Positions 26,791 to 35,984 of a stretch of DNA of 64,000 nt are shown here, one piece after another (position 1 is the first letter of the stretch; each line of letters begins with the position of its first letter). The DNA comes from Niastella yeongjuensis (GTDB lineage Bacteria > Bacteroidota > Bacteroidia > Chitinophagales > Chitinophagaceae), in NCBI RefSeq assembly GCF_900110245.1, contig NZ_FOCZ01000017.1:95352-159351 (forward strand). The letters are read 5' to 3'. Under the pieces are notes generated by a model. It was not told where the DNA came from. It was given only the letters and a program-made list of their open reading frames with translations, and ran no database searches. The position numbers and the translations under genes are program-made.

Positions 26791-27918
26791 TTGGCTGAAT
26801 TCAACAATTTTAACACCAAACTGCAAAAACCCGTCGTACTATTATCGCCGTTGGACTGGGGATTAGGCCACACCACCCGTTGTATCCCCATCATCCACGA
26901 ATTGTTACAGCAGGGTTGTACGGTTATTATAGCTTGTAACTCAACACAAAAATCCTTGTTGATCCGGGAGTTTCCCCAGCTTACCTATGTGCAGTTGGCA
27001 GGCTATAATTTGAAATACGGCAAAAAGCGGTGGGGTACAATTGTCCGGATCATCCTCCAGACTCCAAAAATATTGATCAAAATCAATAACGAAAACAACT
27101 GGTTAAATATTTTCCTGAAATCGCAACCTGTTGATATCATCATATCCGATAACCGGTTCGGTTTATATGCCCGGCATGTGCATTCTATTTTCATTACCCA
27201 CCAACTGTATATAAAAACCGGGCTGGGTAAGTTCACCGACCGGCTGGTTCAATGGCTAAACTATCGTCGCATTATCCGGTTCACAGCCTGTTGGGTTCCC
27301 GACCGCCAGGGAGACAAATCGCTGGGTGGCAGGTTATCCAATCCGGCTACCTTGCCAGCCATTCCGGTTCAATACCTTGGTGGATTGAGCCGGTTTAATG
27401 CCTGCCCCCATACAACCAATTCAATTCATTTATTGGTCATTCTTTCAGGTCCTGAGCCGCAGCGAAGCATATTTGAAAAATTGTTGCTGAGGCAGCTGGA
27501 ACAACAACGGGGTAAAATAGTATTGGTGCGGGGACTACCAGGTGCCGGCGAGGAAGTGCAGGTAAAAAACGAGCTGATCATATACAATCACGTACCTGCT
27601 GCAGTATTGAACAACCTGATGTGTAATGCTGCCTTGGTGATCAGCCGATCGGGTTACACTACAGTAATGGACCTGTTGAAGCTGGGTAAAAAAAGCATTT
27701 TGGTGCCTACACCGGGGCAGGCTGAACAGGAATATGTAGCTACCCACCTGCACACGGCACAATTGGCCTATACGCTGTCACAGGCTCATTTCAACTTACA
27801 AAAAGCATTGACGGCTGCCAATGAATTCAAGTATAAGGTTAGCCCCTGGCCCATGGAAGAATACAAAAAAGCAATTAAAGACTCAATTGAAGAAGTCAAA
27901 AAAAGATCCAACCTGTAA
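26791..27918 (+). CDS. glycosyltransferase, MurG/UGT-like fold
   Basis: The protein has 375 residues. The N-terminal SPLDWGLGHTTRCIPII has the Gly/His-rich loop found in GT-B enzymes that act on UDP-sugars, and the C-terminal half has SRSGYTTVMDLLKLGKKSILVPTPGQAEQEYVA, very like the nucleotide-sugar site of MurG and related GTs. The start is TTG: an in-frame TAG at 26779-26781 leaves no upstream start. It probably glycosylates a lipid or small molecule; the acceptor is unknown. No signal peptide. Confidence 0.85.
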   Translation: MAEFNNFNTKLQKPVVLLSPLDWGLGHTTRCIPIIHELLQQGCTVIIACNSTQKSLLIREFPQLTYVQLAGYNLKYGKKRWGTIVRIILQTPKILIKINNENNWLNIFLKSQPVDIIISDNRFGLYARHVHSIFITHQLYIKTGLGKFTDRLVQWLNYRRIIRFTACWVPDRQGDKSLGGRLSNPATLPAIPVQYLGGLSRFNACPHTTNSIHLLVILSGPEPQRSIFEKLLLRQLEQQRGKIVLVRGLPGAGEEVQVKNELIIYNHVPAAVLNNLMCNAALVISRSGYTTVMDLLKLGKKSILVPTPGQAEQEYVATHLHTAQLAYTLSQAHFNLQKALTAANEFKYKVSPWPMEEYKKAIKDSIEEVKKRSNL

Positions 27919-27971
27919 GATCAATATAAGAACCAGGCAGGTCATCCCATATCCCAGTTATCCCCAAAATT

Positions 27972-28472
27972 CTACTTTCCCGGCCCAGCCTTGGGGTAAT
28001 CAAAAAACCAGTATTCTTTCTCCGCCTCTTTAAATTCAGACCAGTCTTTTATATCAACTTTTATGGCAAAGATGGCGCAGGTAGGCATATCGTCGATGCG
28101 TACATCGGTTAATTCATTGGCGAATTCTGTAATACCGGGATTATGTGCAAAGAGGGCAATGGTATTTGCCGATGCAGGCGCCTTTGCTATGGCGTTGTAA
28201 AATGCTTCGGGGCCGGCCAGGTATAACTCCGGAACCAGAATGATGTCTTCTTTTTCGCCACCATATTCTTTAATGAACAGTGAGGCGGTTTTACGCGCTC
28301 TTTTGGCGGAGCTTGAGATAAATGCATCGACCTTTACATGACGCTCCAATAATCGCGCGGCCATTTTAGGCGCATCTTCTTTACCTCTTTCATTTAAAGG
28401 ACGATCAAAATCCTCCATGCCGGGTTGGTCCCAGCTGCTCTTGGCGTGCCTTATGATTATTACTGATTTCAT
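27972..28472 (-). CDS. sixA: SixA-like histidine phosphatase
   Basis: Histidine phosphatase (phosphoglycerate-mutase branch) of 166 residues: the N-terminal IIIRHAKSSW holds the phosphohistidine, and a second His is in FAHNPGIT, with Arg in SSAKRARKTA. The short length and DRPLNERGKEDA segment match SixA, which in E. coli removes phosphate from a histidine-containing phosphocarrier. Its target here is unknown. The start codon is preceded directly by a terminator-like hairpin (28482-28501). Confidence 0.88.
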   Translation of the reverse strand: MKSVIIIRHAKSSWDQPGMEDFDRPLNERGKEDAPKMAARLLERHVKVDAFISSSAKRARKTASLFIKEYGGEKEDIILVPELYLAGPEAFYNAIAKAPASANTIALFAHNPGITEFANELTDVRIDDMPTCAIFAIKVDIKDWSEFKEAEKEYWFFDYPKAGPGK

Positions 28473-28481
28473 AAAAAATAA

Positions 28482-28501
28482 TAGGGGGATAAATCCCCCT
28501 A
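28482..28501 (-). terminator. hairpin with U-tract abutting the sixA start
   Basis: A 9-bp palindromic stem (TAGGGGGAT / ATCCCCCTA) is followed on the minus strand by TATTATTTTTT and then the sixA ATG. It looks like a terminator for the upstream response-regulator transcript, but it lies only 9 bp from a start codon. Confidence 0.5.
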
Positions 28502-28580
28502 AAAATAATAAGTTCGATCAAAGGAATCAGAAATTTAACAGGTTCCTGTTTATTAAAATTGGTTCCCCATAGGAAGCTAA

Positions 28581-28635
28581 ACGGTCGGCAAGTGCATTTG
28601 CCGCAAATACTTTGCCAAATGCACCTACCGACCGT
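28581..28635. repeat. 55-nt near-perfect hairpin
   Basis: Two 20-nt arms (28581-28600 and 28616-28635) pair with only two non-Watson-Crick positions, both of the G-U type, and an inner 5-bp stem (GCAAA/TTTGC, loop TAC) continues the helix after a two-base bulge. It lies in the 215-bp space between the response regulator and sixA, 52 bp after the regulator stop. Confidence 0.7.
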
Positions 28636-28687
28636 GGAAAAATACGATTAGTTAGGCGTAATAGGAACAAATAAAAAAAGAGGAGAA

Positions 28688-29323
28688 TTACAGTCCGCTT
28701 GAATTGATATAATTAATCAGCGAGGCTGTATTTTTTACCTTTAATTTTTTGAGTATGTTGTGGCGGTGCACTTCCACCGTTTTTATAGATATTGCTAACT
28801 TGTCTGCTATTTCTTTAGATGACAAGCCGTTGCGAATAAGATTTATCACCTCAATTTCGCGTTCAGAAAGTTGGTTCAAACCATCTCCTCCTTCTTCTTC
28901 ATTCATCATTTGCTCAGACAGAATGTTCTTCACTTCCTGGCAGATGTAAACATTGCCAGCGGTTACCTGGTGAATAGCATCCAGCATTTCCTTTCGGGGA
29001 GAATTTTTGGTTACATAACCACGTGCGCCAAGACGCAGCATTTTTTTAGCATACGCAGGTTGCGAGTGCATGGATACAGCAATGACTTTTGAACCGGGTG
29101 ATAGTTTACGGATCATTTTCAAGATGTCAAACCCATTCAACGGGGACATATTAATGTCGAGGAGCACAATGTTGGGACGCTTGTCGCGCGCGATTTCAAT
29201 GGCTCTTTGACCATCCCCTAATTCAGCAATAACTTCCAGTTCTTCGTTCCTTCCTAACAAATACGACCAGGTTTCGCGGATCAAGGTGTGATCATCAACA
29301 ATCATGATGGTAATTTTACTCAT
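28688..29323 (-). CDS. NarL/LuxR-family response regulator
   Basis: A response regulator of 211 residues: receiver domain (1-120) with the acidic pair in VDDH, phospho-acceptor Asp in VLLDINM (near 56) and Lys in TKNS, then a LuxR-type HTH (about 145-205: SEREIEVINLIRNGLSSKEIADKLAIS ... VEVHRHNILKKL). No histidine kinase lies beside it. It is clearly a paralogue of the regulator at 31887-32528 (shared IRETWS, MHSQPAYAKKML and GARGYVTKNS), whose kinase may serve both. Confidence 0.93.
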   Translation of the reverse strand: MSKITIMIVDDHTLIRETWSYLLGRNEELEVIAELGDGQRAIEIARDKRPNIVLLDINMSPLNGFDILKMIRKLSPGSKVIAVSMHSQPAYAKKMLRLGARGYVTKNSPRKEMLDAIHQVTAGNVYICQEVKNILSEQMMNEEEGGDGLNQLSEREIEVINLIRNGLSSKEIADKLAISIKTVEVHRHNILKKLKVKNTASLINYINSSGL

Positions 29324-29572
29324 ACTAATTTTTTTTCAGTAGTGTGTGAATGAGCTTATAATCTGCACAACGGGGCATACAAAACAGGCACCAAGGCTGT
29401 TTCAAGACCTTTTGTACAACTACTAATGGATGAGCTTATACCTTAGTTTCTCAGAGGGTATCGAAGAGGTTACATATAATCCCGTACCTGATATTAAGCA
29501 TTTTTTCTGATATACACAAATACCAAATTAAAAATGCATTAATAACAGTATAATTTTCAATCTAATAGATTT

Positions 29573-31420
29573 TTAATACCCTCTTTCGTTTTTACCCTCC
29601 ATATAGTTAATAAATGCCTTATTTACCACCCGGTTGCCGCCAGGGGTCGGGTAATTACCGGTAAAATACCAGTCGCCTGTATTGGTTGGACACGCTTGAT
29701 GAAGGGATTCAATTGTCTGAAAAATTACCTGCACCGGGATTTCAAGCCCCTTAGGTGTAATTAATTCAGCAACTTTATTCGAGATCTGTTCGGTTGTGAA
29801 TGGTTTATAAACGTGCTGAACCACGTTTTCCGTATGTAACTGGTTTAAACGTTGCAATTCTTTACATCTTTCGTACAATTCCGTCAGCTTATGTTCAATA
29901 CCCTGCTCTTTCATTAACTCTGTAGCCGCTTTGAACGCAATAAAATCGCCCAGCTTACTCATATCAATACCATAACAATCGGGGTAGCGGATCTGTGGCG
30001 CCGAAGATACAACAATGATCTTTTTCGGTTCCAGCCTGGCCAGCATACGCACGATGCTTTCTTTAAGGGTTGTACCCCTCACGATAGAATCATCAATCAC
30101 CACCAAAGTATCAACACCCTTTTCCACCGTTCCGTAGGTAACATCATAAACGTGCTGCACCATTTCATTACGGGTTACGTCCTCAGTAATGAAGGTGCGC
30201 ATCTTCACGTCTTTAATGGCGATCTTCTCAACCCGTACCTTACGGTTGATCATTTCAGACAACTCAGCCTCGGTAAAATTCTTACCCCAGGACAGTATAC
30301 GCTCAATTTTTACTTTCTTTAAATAATCATCCAGGCCTTTCCATAACCCGTAAAAGGCTACTTCGGCCGTATTGGGAATAAATGAAAAGATGGTGTGCTT
30401 AAGATCGTTGTTAACAGCTTCCAGAATGTGAGGACTCAAATTGTAGCCCAGTTGTTTCCGCTCTACATAGATCTTTTCATCACTGCCGCGTGAAAAATAA
30501 ATGCGTTCAAAGCTACATGCCTTGCGTTCTTTTGGCTCTACAACTTTGTCGATCGTGAACTCGCCATTGGCTTTTACCACCAATCCCATACCGGGCATCA
30601 GTTCCTTCACCTCATTTTCACCAACATTGAACACCGTACGTATAGCCGACCGCTCAGAAGCAGCGACAATTACATCTTCATCTATATAATAGTATGCAGG
30701 ACGAATGCCATGGGCATCCCTGAATACAAATGAATCGCCATTACCCAGCAAACCACCAACGGTAAAACCGCCATCGAACAAGGGTACTGCTTTACGCAAC
30801 ATCCCCAGAACATCCAGGTCGTGCTGTGCCTGCTCATCGCCCTTAACCAGAAAATGATGGATCACTTCCATCATAGCGGCCAGGTCGCTTTGCTTTTGAA
30901 ACTCCCCAGGCTCTATATTGATCAGGTTAAACAACTCATCGGTGTTAACCAGGTTAAAGTTGCCTGCCAGCGCCAGGTTACGGGCTGGAATGGTATTCCG
31001 TTTTATAAATGGATGACAGAATTCTGCATTGTTCTTTCCCTGAGTGCCATAGCGCAGGTGCCCTAACAGCAGTTCACCGAGAAATGAAATATGCCCCTTC
31101 ATTAAACCAGGGTGTTTCATTACATCGGGCTGGTATTTCTCCAGCTCTTTCACTTCTGCACTTACTTTGCTAAAGATATCTGCAATCGGTTGATTGGCAG
31201 CACTTCTAACCCGGGAGAGAAAGGGGTAACCAGGTTCCACATTCAGCTTCACAGCAGCCAAACCGGCGCCATCCTGGCCTCGGTTGTGTTGCTTTTCCAT
31301 GAGCAGGTACAGCTTGTTAAGGCCCCACATTACTGTACCGTATTGTTGTAAATAGTAGGAGAACGGCTTTCTTAAACGGATGAATGCCAAACCGCATTCA
31401 TGCTTTATTGCATCACTCAT
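29573..31420 (-). CDS. purF: amidophosphoribosyltransferase PurF, long Bacteroidota form
   Basis: The protein has 615 residues, about 100 more than the E. coli enzyme. The N-terminal glutaminase domain starts at HECG (Cys9, after a short propeptide) and contains the QHNRGQDGAG segment; the C-terminal phosphoribosyltransferase part has the PRPP-binding VVIDDSIVRGTTLKES. This form catalyses, or derives from, the first step of purine synthesis. Whether this is the main PurF of the organism or a second copy cannot be said. It has a -7 element at 31450-31457. The gap 29324-29572 upstream of the regulator gene shows no clear signals. Confidence 0.83.
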   Translation of the reverse strand: MSDAIKHECGLAFIRLRKPFSYYLQQYGTVMWGLNKLYLLMEKQHNRGQDGAGLAAVKLNVEPGYPFLSRVRSAANQPIADIFSKVSAEVKELEKYQPDVMKHPGLMKGHISFLGELLLGHLRYGTQGKNNAEFCHPFIKRNTIPARNLALAGNFNLVNTDELFNLINIEPGEFQKQSDLAAMMEVIHHFLVKGDEQAQHDLDVLGMLRKAVPLFDGGFTVGGLLGNGDSFVFRDAHGIRPAYYYIDEDVIVAASERSAIRTVFNVGENEVKELMPGMGLVVKANGEFTIDKVVEPKERKACSFERIYFSRGSDEKIYVERKQLGYNLSPHILEAVNNDLKHTIFSFIPNTAEVAFYGLWKGLDDYLKKVKIERILSWGKNFTEAELSEMINRKVRVEKIAIKDVKMRTFITEDVTRNEMVQHVYDVTYGTVEKGVDTLVVIDDSIVRGTTLKESIVRMLARLEPKKIIVVSSAPQIRYPDCYGIDMSKLGDFIAFKAATELMKEQGIEHKLTELYERCKELQRLNQLHTENVVQHVYKPFTTEQISNKVAELITPKGLEIPVQVIFQTIESLHQACPTNTGDWYFTGNYPTPGGNRVVNKAFINYMEGKNERGY

Positions 31421-31449
31421 GTATTACTCCCGATTATAAAAAGAAAGCG

Positions 31450-31457
31450 CAAAGCTA
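31450..31457 (-). promoter_or_regulatory. purF -7 promoter element
   Basis: TAGCTTTG on the minus strand matches TAnnTTTG exactly, 29 bp upstream of the ATG. Confidence 0.5.
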
Positions 31458-31512
31458 CAAGTAATTAAGGAAAAGAAGAAATGTGAGAGGGGTGTGAAGT
31501 GTTAGAGAAAAT

Positions 31513-31547
31513 GAAAAAAACCCCCAGTCTTCATAGGTATGGGGGTT
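31513..31547 (-). terminator. terminator of the kinase-regulator operon
   Basis: Arms AACCCCC and GGGGGTT with a 15-nt loop are followed on the minus strand by seven T, downstream of the response regulator at 31887 and upstream of purF. The rest of the 466-bp gap (31421-31886) is AT-rich with no gene. Confidence 0.75.
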
Positions 31548-31886
31548 GTTCCTCATCAGGACATTGGATCAATATCTGCGCCGGTTTGTTTTTTAATTTA
31601 AACGGGCATTGGACGGTTCGGCTTTCACTAGGATCTTTGGACTACGGACGTTGGATTTTATTGATCTTTTACTATAGATATTGGTAGTACAAACTTCTTA
31701 AATTTTCTGAAAGAATTCACAAATTATTCAATGTCTTTTAAACACTTAATGAATTTTCTCAGCAGGATATAAATGTTTACCCCTAGACGAATGATGCAAA
31801 TCCCCCAAATTGGCGATTAATTGTCCCTTATATTGTTAATACTAAATATTAATTATGTATTATATATAATTGTGTGTTATAAACAA

Positions 31887-32528
31887 CTACATACTCGTTG
31901 CCACATTATTAATAAAATTCACCAGCGAGGCCGAATTTTTAAGTTTCAGCTTTTTCAGAATGTTATGCCGGTGCACCTCTACTGTTTTTAATGAAATATT
32001 CAGGCTCATGGCAATCTCTTTCGATGATTGTCCTTCCTTAATAAGGTTGATGATCTGAATTTCACGCTCTGTAAGGGCGTTTACATTCGGCACATCCTTA
32101 TTCTCCTCCAACACCAGCTCAGAGATGTTATTCTTTATTTCATCGCAGATGTATTTATTACCGCTATGCACCTCCATAATAGCGTTTATCATTTCTTCTT
32201 TCGAAGAATTCTTGGTAACGTACCCGCGGGCGCCAATCTGCAGCATTTTTTTTGCATAGGCTGGCTGCGAGTGCATGGAGATCCCAATAATACGGGAAGC
32301 CGGCGATACCTTCCTGATCTTTTCAGTGGCTTCGAACCCTGAAATAGGCAGCATGTTTATATCCATCAACACAATCTGGGGTTTCTTGTTTTTGGCCATT
32401 TCCACAGCCTGCTCCGAGTCGCCGCATTCAGCCACAACAGTAAAGCGGGGATCGTTATTGAGGATGAAACTCCAGGTTTCCCGTATCAATTTGTGGTCAT
32501 CCGCAATTAAAACACTAATTTTTTCCAT
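31887..32528 (-). CDS. NarL/LuxR-family response regulator paired with the PAS/GAF kinase
   Basis: Response regulator of 213 residues from the ATG at 32528 (a TTG two codons earlier is possible). Receiver with acidic pair in ADDH, phospho-acceptor Asp in VLMDINM and conserved TKNS Lys, then the LuxR HTH (LTEREIQIINLIKEGQSSKEIAMSLN...). It starts 15 bp after the stop of the histidine kinase gene at 32544-35693, a typical cognate pair. It is a paralogue of the regulator at 28688-29323. Confidence 0.93.
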   Translation of the reverse strand: MEKISVLIADDHKLIRETWSFILNNDPRFTVVAECGDSEQAVEMAKNKKPQIVLMDINMLPISGFEATEKIRKVSPASRIIGISMHSQPAYAKKMLQIGARGYVTKNSSKEEMINAIMEVHSGNKYICDEIKNNISELVLEENKDVPNVNALTEREIQIINLIKEGQSSKEIAMSLNISLKTVEVHRHNILKKLKLKNSASLVNFINNVATSM

Positions 32529-32543
32529 AATCAATAAGGGGGT

Positions 32544-35500
32544 TTAGATATTCGAAATAGGGACATTAATTTTCATTTTACATCCTTCGCCAAGGGCTGT
32601 TACAATATTTACGCTTCCATTGAACAGCTGGGCACGGCTGGCTATGTTAGATAGTCCAACTCCTTTTTTCGACCGCACTTTATCCAATTCAAATCCTTTT
32701 CCATCATCACTGATCGTAAGGTCAACCTCATGACCCTCACTATCTGCAATTAGCTCAATCACCAGGTTCTTGGCTGCAGCATGTTTTAAAACGTTATTCA
32801 CCTGCTCCTGGATTATGCGAAAAAGCATCAGCTTCCGCTTTTCATCCAGGATATTATCAATGGTTCCGGAATAATAAAACTCCACGTGCAGGCGGCGCGT
32901 GGCTTTAATATTTTCCACCAGGTCCTGTACTGAATCTATAAGGCCGAGATCACCAATACTTGGCGGTACCAGTGACCGGGAAATTGTCCGGATCTCATTG
33001 ATGGCATCGGAAATATTATTAGTACTGCGCTTGATCAGCTCGAGCCGGCTGGCATCATCTGTTTCCGCCAGTTCAAGGTATAGTTTAGCCGTTGACAGGA
33101 TCTGGTTCACATTATCATGCAATTCCTTGCCAATTTCAGCCCTTTCTTTTTCCTGGGCGTTCACTACGGCCTGTGCAATCAGCTTTTGTTTATCTACCTG
33201 CTGTTTTAATAATTTCTTTTCCAGTTCCTTTTTATCGGTAACATCCTGCATGGAACCCACCATACGGGCTATTTTACCAGAGTGGTCATAAATCAGGAAC
33301 CCCCGGTCAAACACCAGGGCATATTCGCCATCAGGTTTTATGAACCGGTATTCATCTTCCCAAATTTTGGAAGTACTGTCTGCTATAAACTTGTTTAACC
33401 CGTTCACCACGCGGTCGCGGTCTTCGGGGTGAATGCAACTTTCCCAGAAATTAGAGGCATTATCCACGTACCCGGGTTTTAATCCAAACAGGGTATAAAT
33501 GCCTTCGCCCCAATACAAACTATTGGTGTTCACATCCCAGTCCCAAATGGCATCGTTGGTGGCCTTGGTCACCAGCAAATACCGTTCGTTACTCAATCTT
33601 ATTTTTAGTTCGGCGCTTTTATTCTCGATGATTATCCGCAATAAACTGATCACCCGTTCGAATAGTTTCAACTCACTTTCGGTTGGGCTGGCCGGATACT
33701 TATGGTACACGGCAATGGTAGCCAGCACATCGTTGGCTGAATTTATTATAGGGAACGACCAGCACGACCGTAATCCGAACTTAAGGGCATACTGCTTGTA
33801 ATTCTCCCACAAGGGATCGGTTTCAACGTCAACCGTAATAACCCGTTCTTTTCTATAAATAGCGGTACCGCAGGATGCCACATAAGGGCCAATCTTCACG
33901 CCATTTATTCCGCGTGCAAATTCTTCGGGCAGACTGGGTCCCGATAAATGCATGATGGTTTGCTTGTCTTCAGTCAACATGATCACCGATAAGATTATGT
34001 CGGTGAAAGTTTTTTCAAGCCCGCTGAGGTAATAATCGACGGTTGTCTTTAAGGAAGCTGCGGGTTGGGCATTTATTTCCAACACCTGCCTTTCCAATTC
34101 CAATAAGCGTTCCTGTGTTTTACGATCGGTAATATCCCGGAAGTATATAAAGGCACCTTGTGAAAACGGATAGACACTTGTTTCCAGCCAGCGATTGAAC
34201 GTTGGCAGAAAATGTTCAAAGCTTGAAGAGGTATCTTTGTTGATGGCTTCTATATACTGTCTGTACTCAGCCGTTTCAATAAAATTGGGGAAGATCTTTT
34301 CTACGCCTGAACCGATCACATGTTTCGATTCAAGGCCGGTTAAATGTTCTACGGCATGGTTCCATAGAAATATGGTCAGCTTTTTATCTACTGCAATAAA
34401 CCCATCGGTTATGCTGGCCAGGATGTTCGTTATACGTTCACTGTATTCTGTAAGTTGTTGCTGACTGCGTTTTAATTCCAATGAAGCGGCCTGCTCTGCC
34501 AGTTTTCGTTCGGTAAGGTCTTTGTTAATGGAAACGATGTCAGTTACTTCACCTTTTTTATTCCTTACCAGTGAAAGTGTTGACCAGAAAACAATTCTTT
34601 TACCGTCAGATGGTCTTATAAATGAAATTTCTCCATTCCAGGCACCTGTGGTAAACAACTCCTCCAACAATTTCTCGCGGGTGCTGTCATGAAAGTCGAA
34701 ATTGATCAACTCATGAATGGCGCGGCCCATAATATCAGCCGTTTTTATCCCAAACAACTTTTCAGCTGCCTGGTTATAGCTTTTTGTATGGTAATTTTCG
34801 TCAGATGACATCACGGCATCGAATACATTATCCAACACCGTAGCCTGGTAGCGGTTGGCTTTTTCAGCCATCCGCAGCTGGGTTATTTCATTCTGGGTGG
34901 TCCAAACACGTAATAACCTATCATTCTCCACTACGCCCACCAGGTTATTTAAAAAGTAGCGTTTGTTTCCCTGGTGATCTATATGCATGGAGAGCCGGCG
35001 GTATACTTTATAGCCTTGTTGTATAAACTCTTTTGCCACCTGGTAAGTAACCGGTTCGTTGGGATCAAAGAAAACCGACACCTTTTTACCAATCATATCA
35101 CCGGCATTTTCATAACCATAAAAATGCGCCATCTGATCGTTACACTCGGCCAAACAACCCTCAAACAATTGTTGAATTTGTTTTTCTTCGGAATCGTTGA
35201 TGTTCACCGGTGTTTGTAATTCACAACGCCAGATGATCTCTGAACTCTGTTGTACAAATGCTTTATATCGTTCTGTAACTTCTCTTAATTCCTGGCGGGT
35301 AGCTTCAAGAAGTGCCGCTGTATCTTCTGGTTGTTCATTAAATTCCGGTACTGCGTTCCAGGTTATTACATTATTCGCGGTGTGATTGCTTCGCTGACAG
35401 GTAGCCCTGAAACCAACATGGCGCACACCCGATTTTCCCTTTATTGCCAGTTGTATATTTAGACCGGTATCTATGCCGGTACCCGTATGTAGTATTGCCT

Positions 35501-35693
35501 GTAGCTTAGGTTTATCGGCAGCGTCAATTATTTTTTTGAAGGAGTTGCCAATCAGAGCTGACTGGTGTTTACCAGTAAAAGAAAGTAAGTCAACTGAAGC
35601 CCATAAGATGATTCCCGCCATGTCTGTTTGCAGGCTAAGGGCGGTAAAATCATAAGTTACTTCAGGAATGGATTTCTTCGACTGTTTTAACAT
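32544..35693 (-). CDS. large soluble PAS/GAF histidine kinase (HisKA_3 type)
   Basis: Sensor kinase of 1049 residues without transmembrane segments, thus cytosolic. PAS-like units occupy about 20-130, 145-280, 290-405 and 420-535; a GAF domain follows (about 555-700), then a further PAS_3 unit (705-825), a HisKA_3 dimerisation helix with phospho-acceptor His859 (KELHDNVNQ) and a C-terminal HATPase_c with DDGKGF and GVGLSN. This is the NarX/DesK type that pairs with LuxR-type regulators such as the following gene. The ligand is unknown. Confidence 0.92.
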   Translation of the reverse strand: MLKQSKKSIPEVTYDFTALSLQTDMAGIILWASVDLLSFTGKHQSALIGNSFKKIIDAADKPKLQAILHTGTGIDTGLNIQLAIKGKSGVRHVGFRATCQRSNHTANNVITWNAVPEFNEQPEDTAALLEATRQELREVTERYKAFVQQSSEIIWRCELQTPVNINDSEEKQIQQLFEGCLAECNDQMAHFYGYENAGDMIGKKVSVFFDPNEPVTYQVAKEFIQQGYKVYRRLSMHIDHQGNKRYFLNNLVGVVENDRLLRVWTTQNEITQLRMAEKANRYQATVLDNVFDAVMSSDENYHTKSYNQAAEKLFGIKTADIMGRAIHELINFDFHDSTREKLLEELFTTGAWNGEISFIRPSDGKRIVFWSTLSLVRNKKGEVTDIVSINKDLTERKLAEQAASLELKRSQQQLTEYSERITNILASITDGFIAVDKKLTIFLWNHAVEHLTGLESKHVIGSGVEKIFPNFIETAEYRQYIEAINKDTSSSFEHFLPTFNRWLETSVYPFSQGAFIYFRDITDRKTQERLLELERQVLEINAQPAASLKTTVDYYLSGLEKTFTDIILSVIMLTEDKQTIMHLSGPSLPEEFARGINGVKIGPYVASCGTAIYRKERVITVDVETDPLWENYKQYALKFGLRSCWSFPIINSANDVLATIAVYHKYPASPTESELKLFERVISLLRIIIENKSAELKIRLSNERYLLVTKATNDAIWDWDVNTNSLYWGEGIYTLFGLKPGYVDNASNFWESCIHPEDRDRVVNGLNKFIADSTSKIWEDEYRFIKPDGEYALVFDRGFLIYDHSGKIARMVGSMQDVTDKKELEKKLLKQQVDKQKLIAQAVVNAQEKERAEIGKELHDNVNQILSTAKLYLELAETDDASRLELIKRSTNNISDAINEIRTISRSLVPPSIGDLGLIDSVQDLVENIKATRRLHVEFYYSGTIDNILDEKRKLMLFRIIQEQVNNVLKHAAAKNLVIELIADSEGHEVDLTISDDGKGFELDKVRSKKGVGLSNIASRAQLFNGSVNIVTALGEGCKMKINVPISNI

Positions 35694-35936
35694 ACAGCAT
35701 AGTGCAGCTTACATGATAAACTTTGACTTAATATTTACATGTAAATACTTATACAAAATACTTAAAAGCTCGTTTATGCCAAGAACCCGAAAGGTGTTTT
35801 CTAAGCCATTTAAGTGTTTACACCTACAAATAAATGATTATTTATTACAATGAATAACACATTAGCTCAAAAGCATATAACTGCTGTTTTGCCCAAAATT
35901 AGTTAGGTTTCCTACCCAGACACCTGTATAACAAAG

Positions 35937-35965
35937 AAGCCCCAACGATGTCGTCGGGGCTTTTT
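35937..35965. terminator. terminator after surA
   Basis: AAGCCCC pairs with GGGGCTT around a 12-nt loop, with a TTTTT run on the plus side and TTCTTTGTT on the minus side, 20 bp after the surA stop. The rest of the 291-bp gap to the kinase start holds nothing I can name. Confidence 0.8.
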
Positions 35966-35984
35966 ATATAAACTTTTACTTTAC

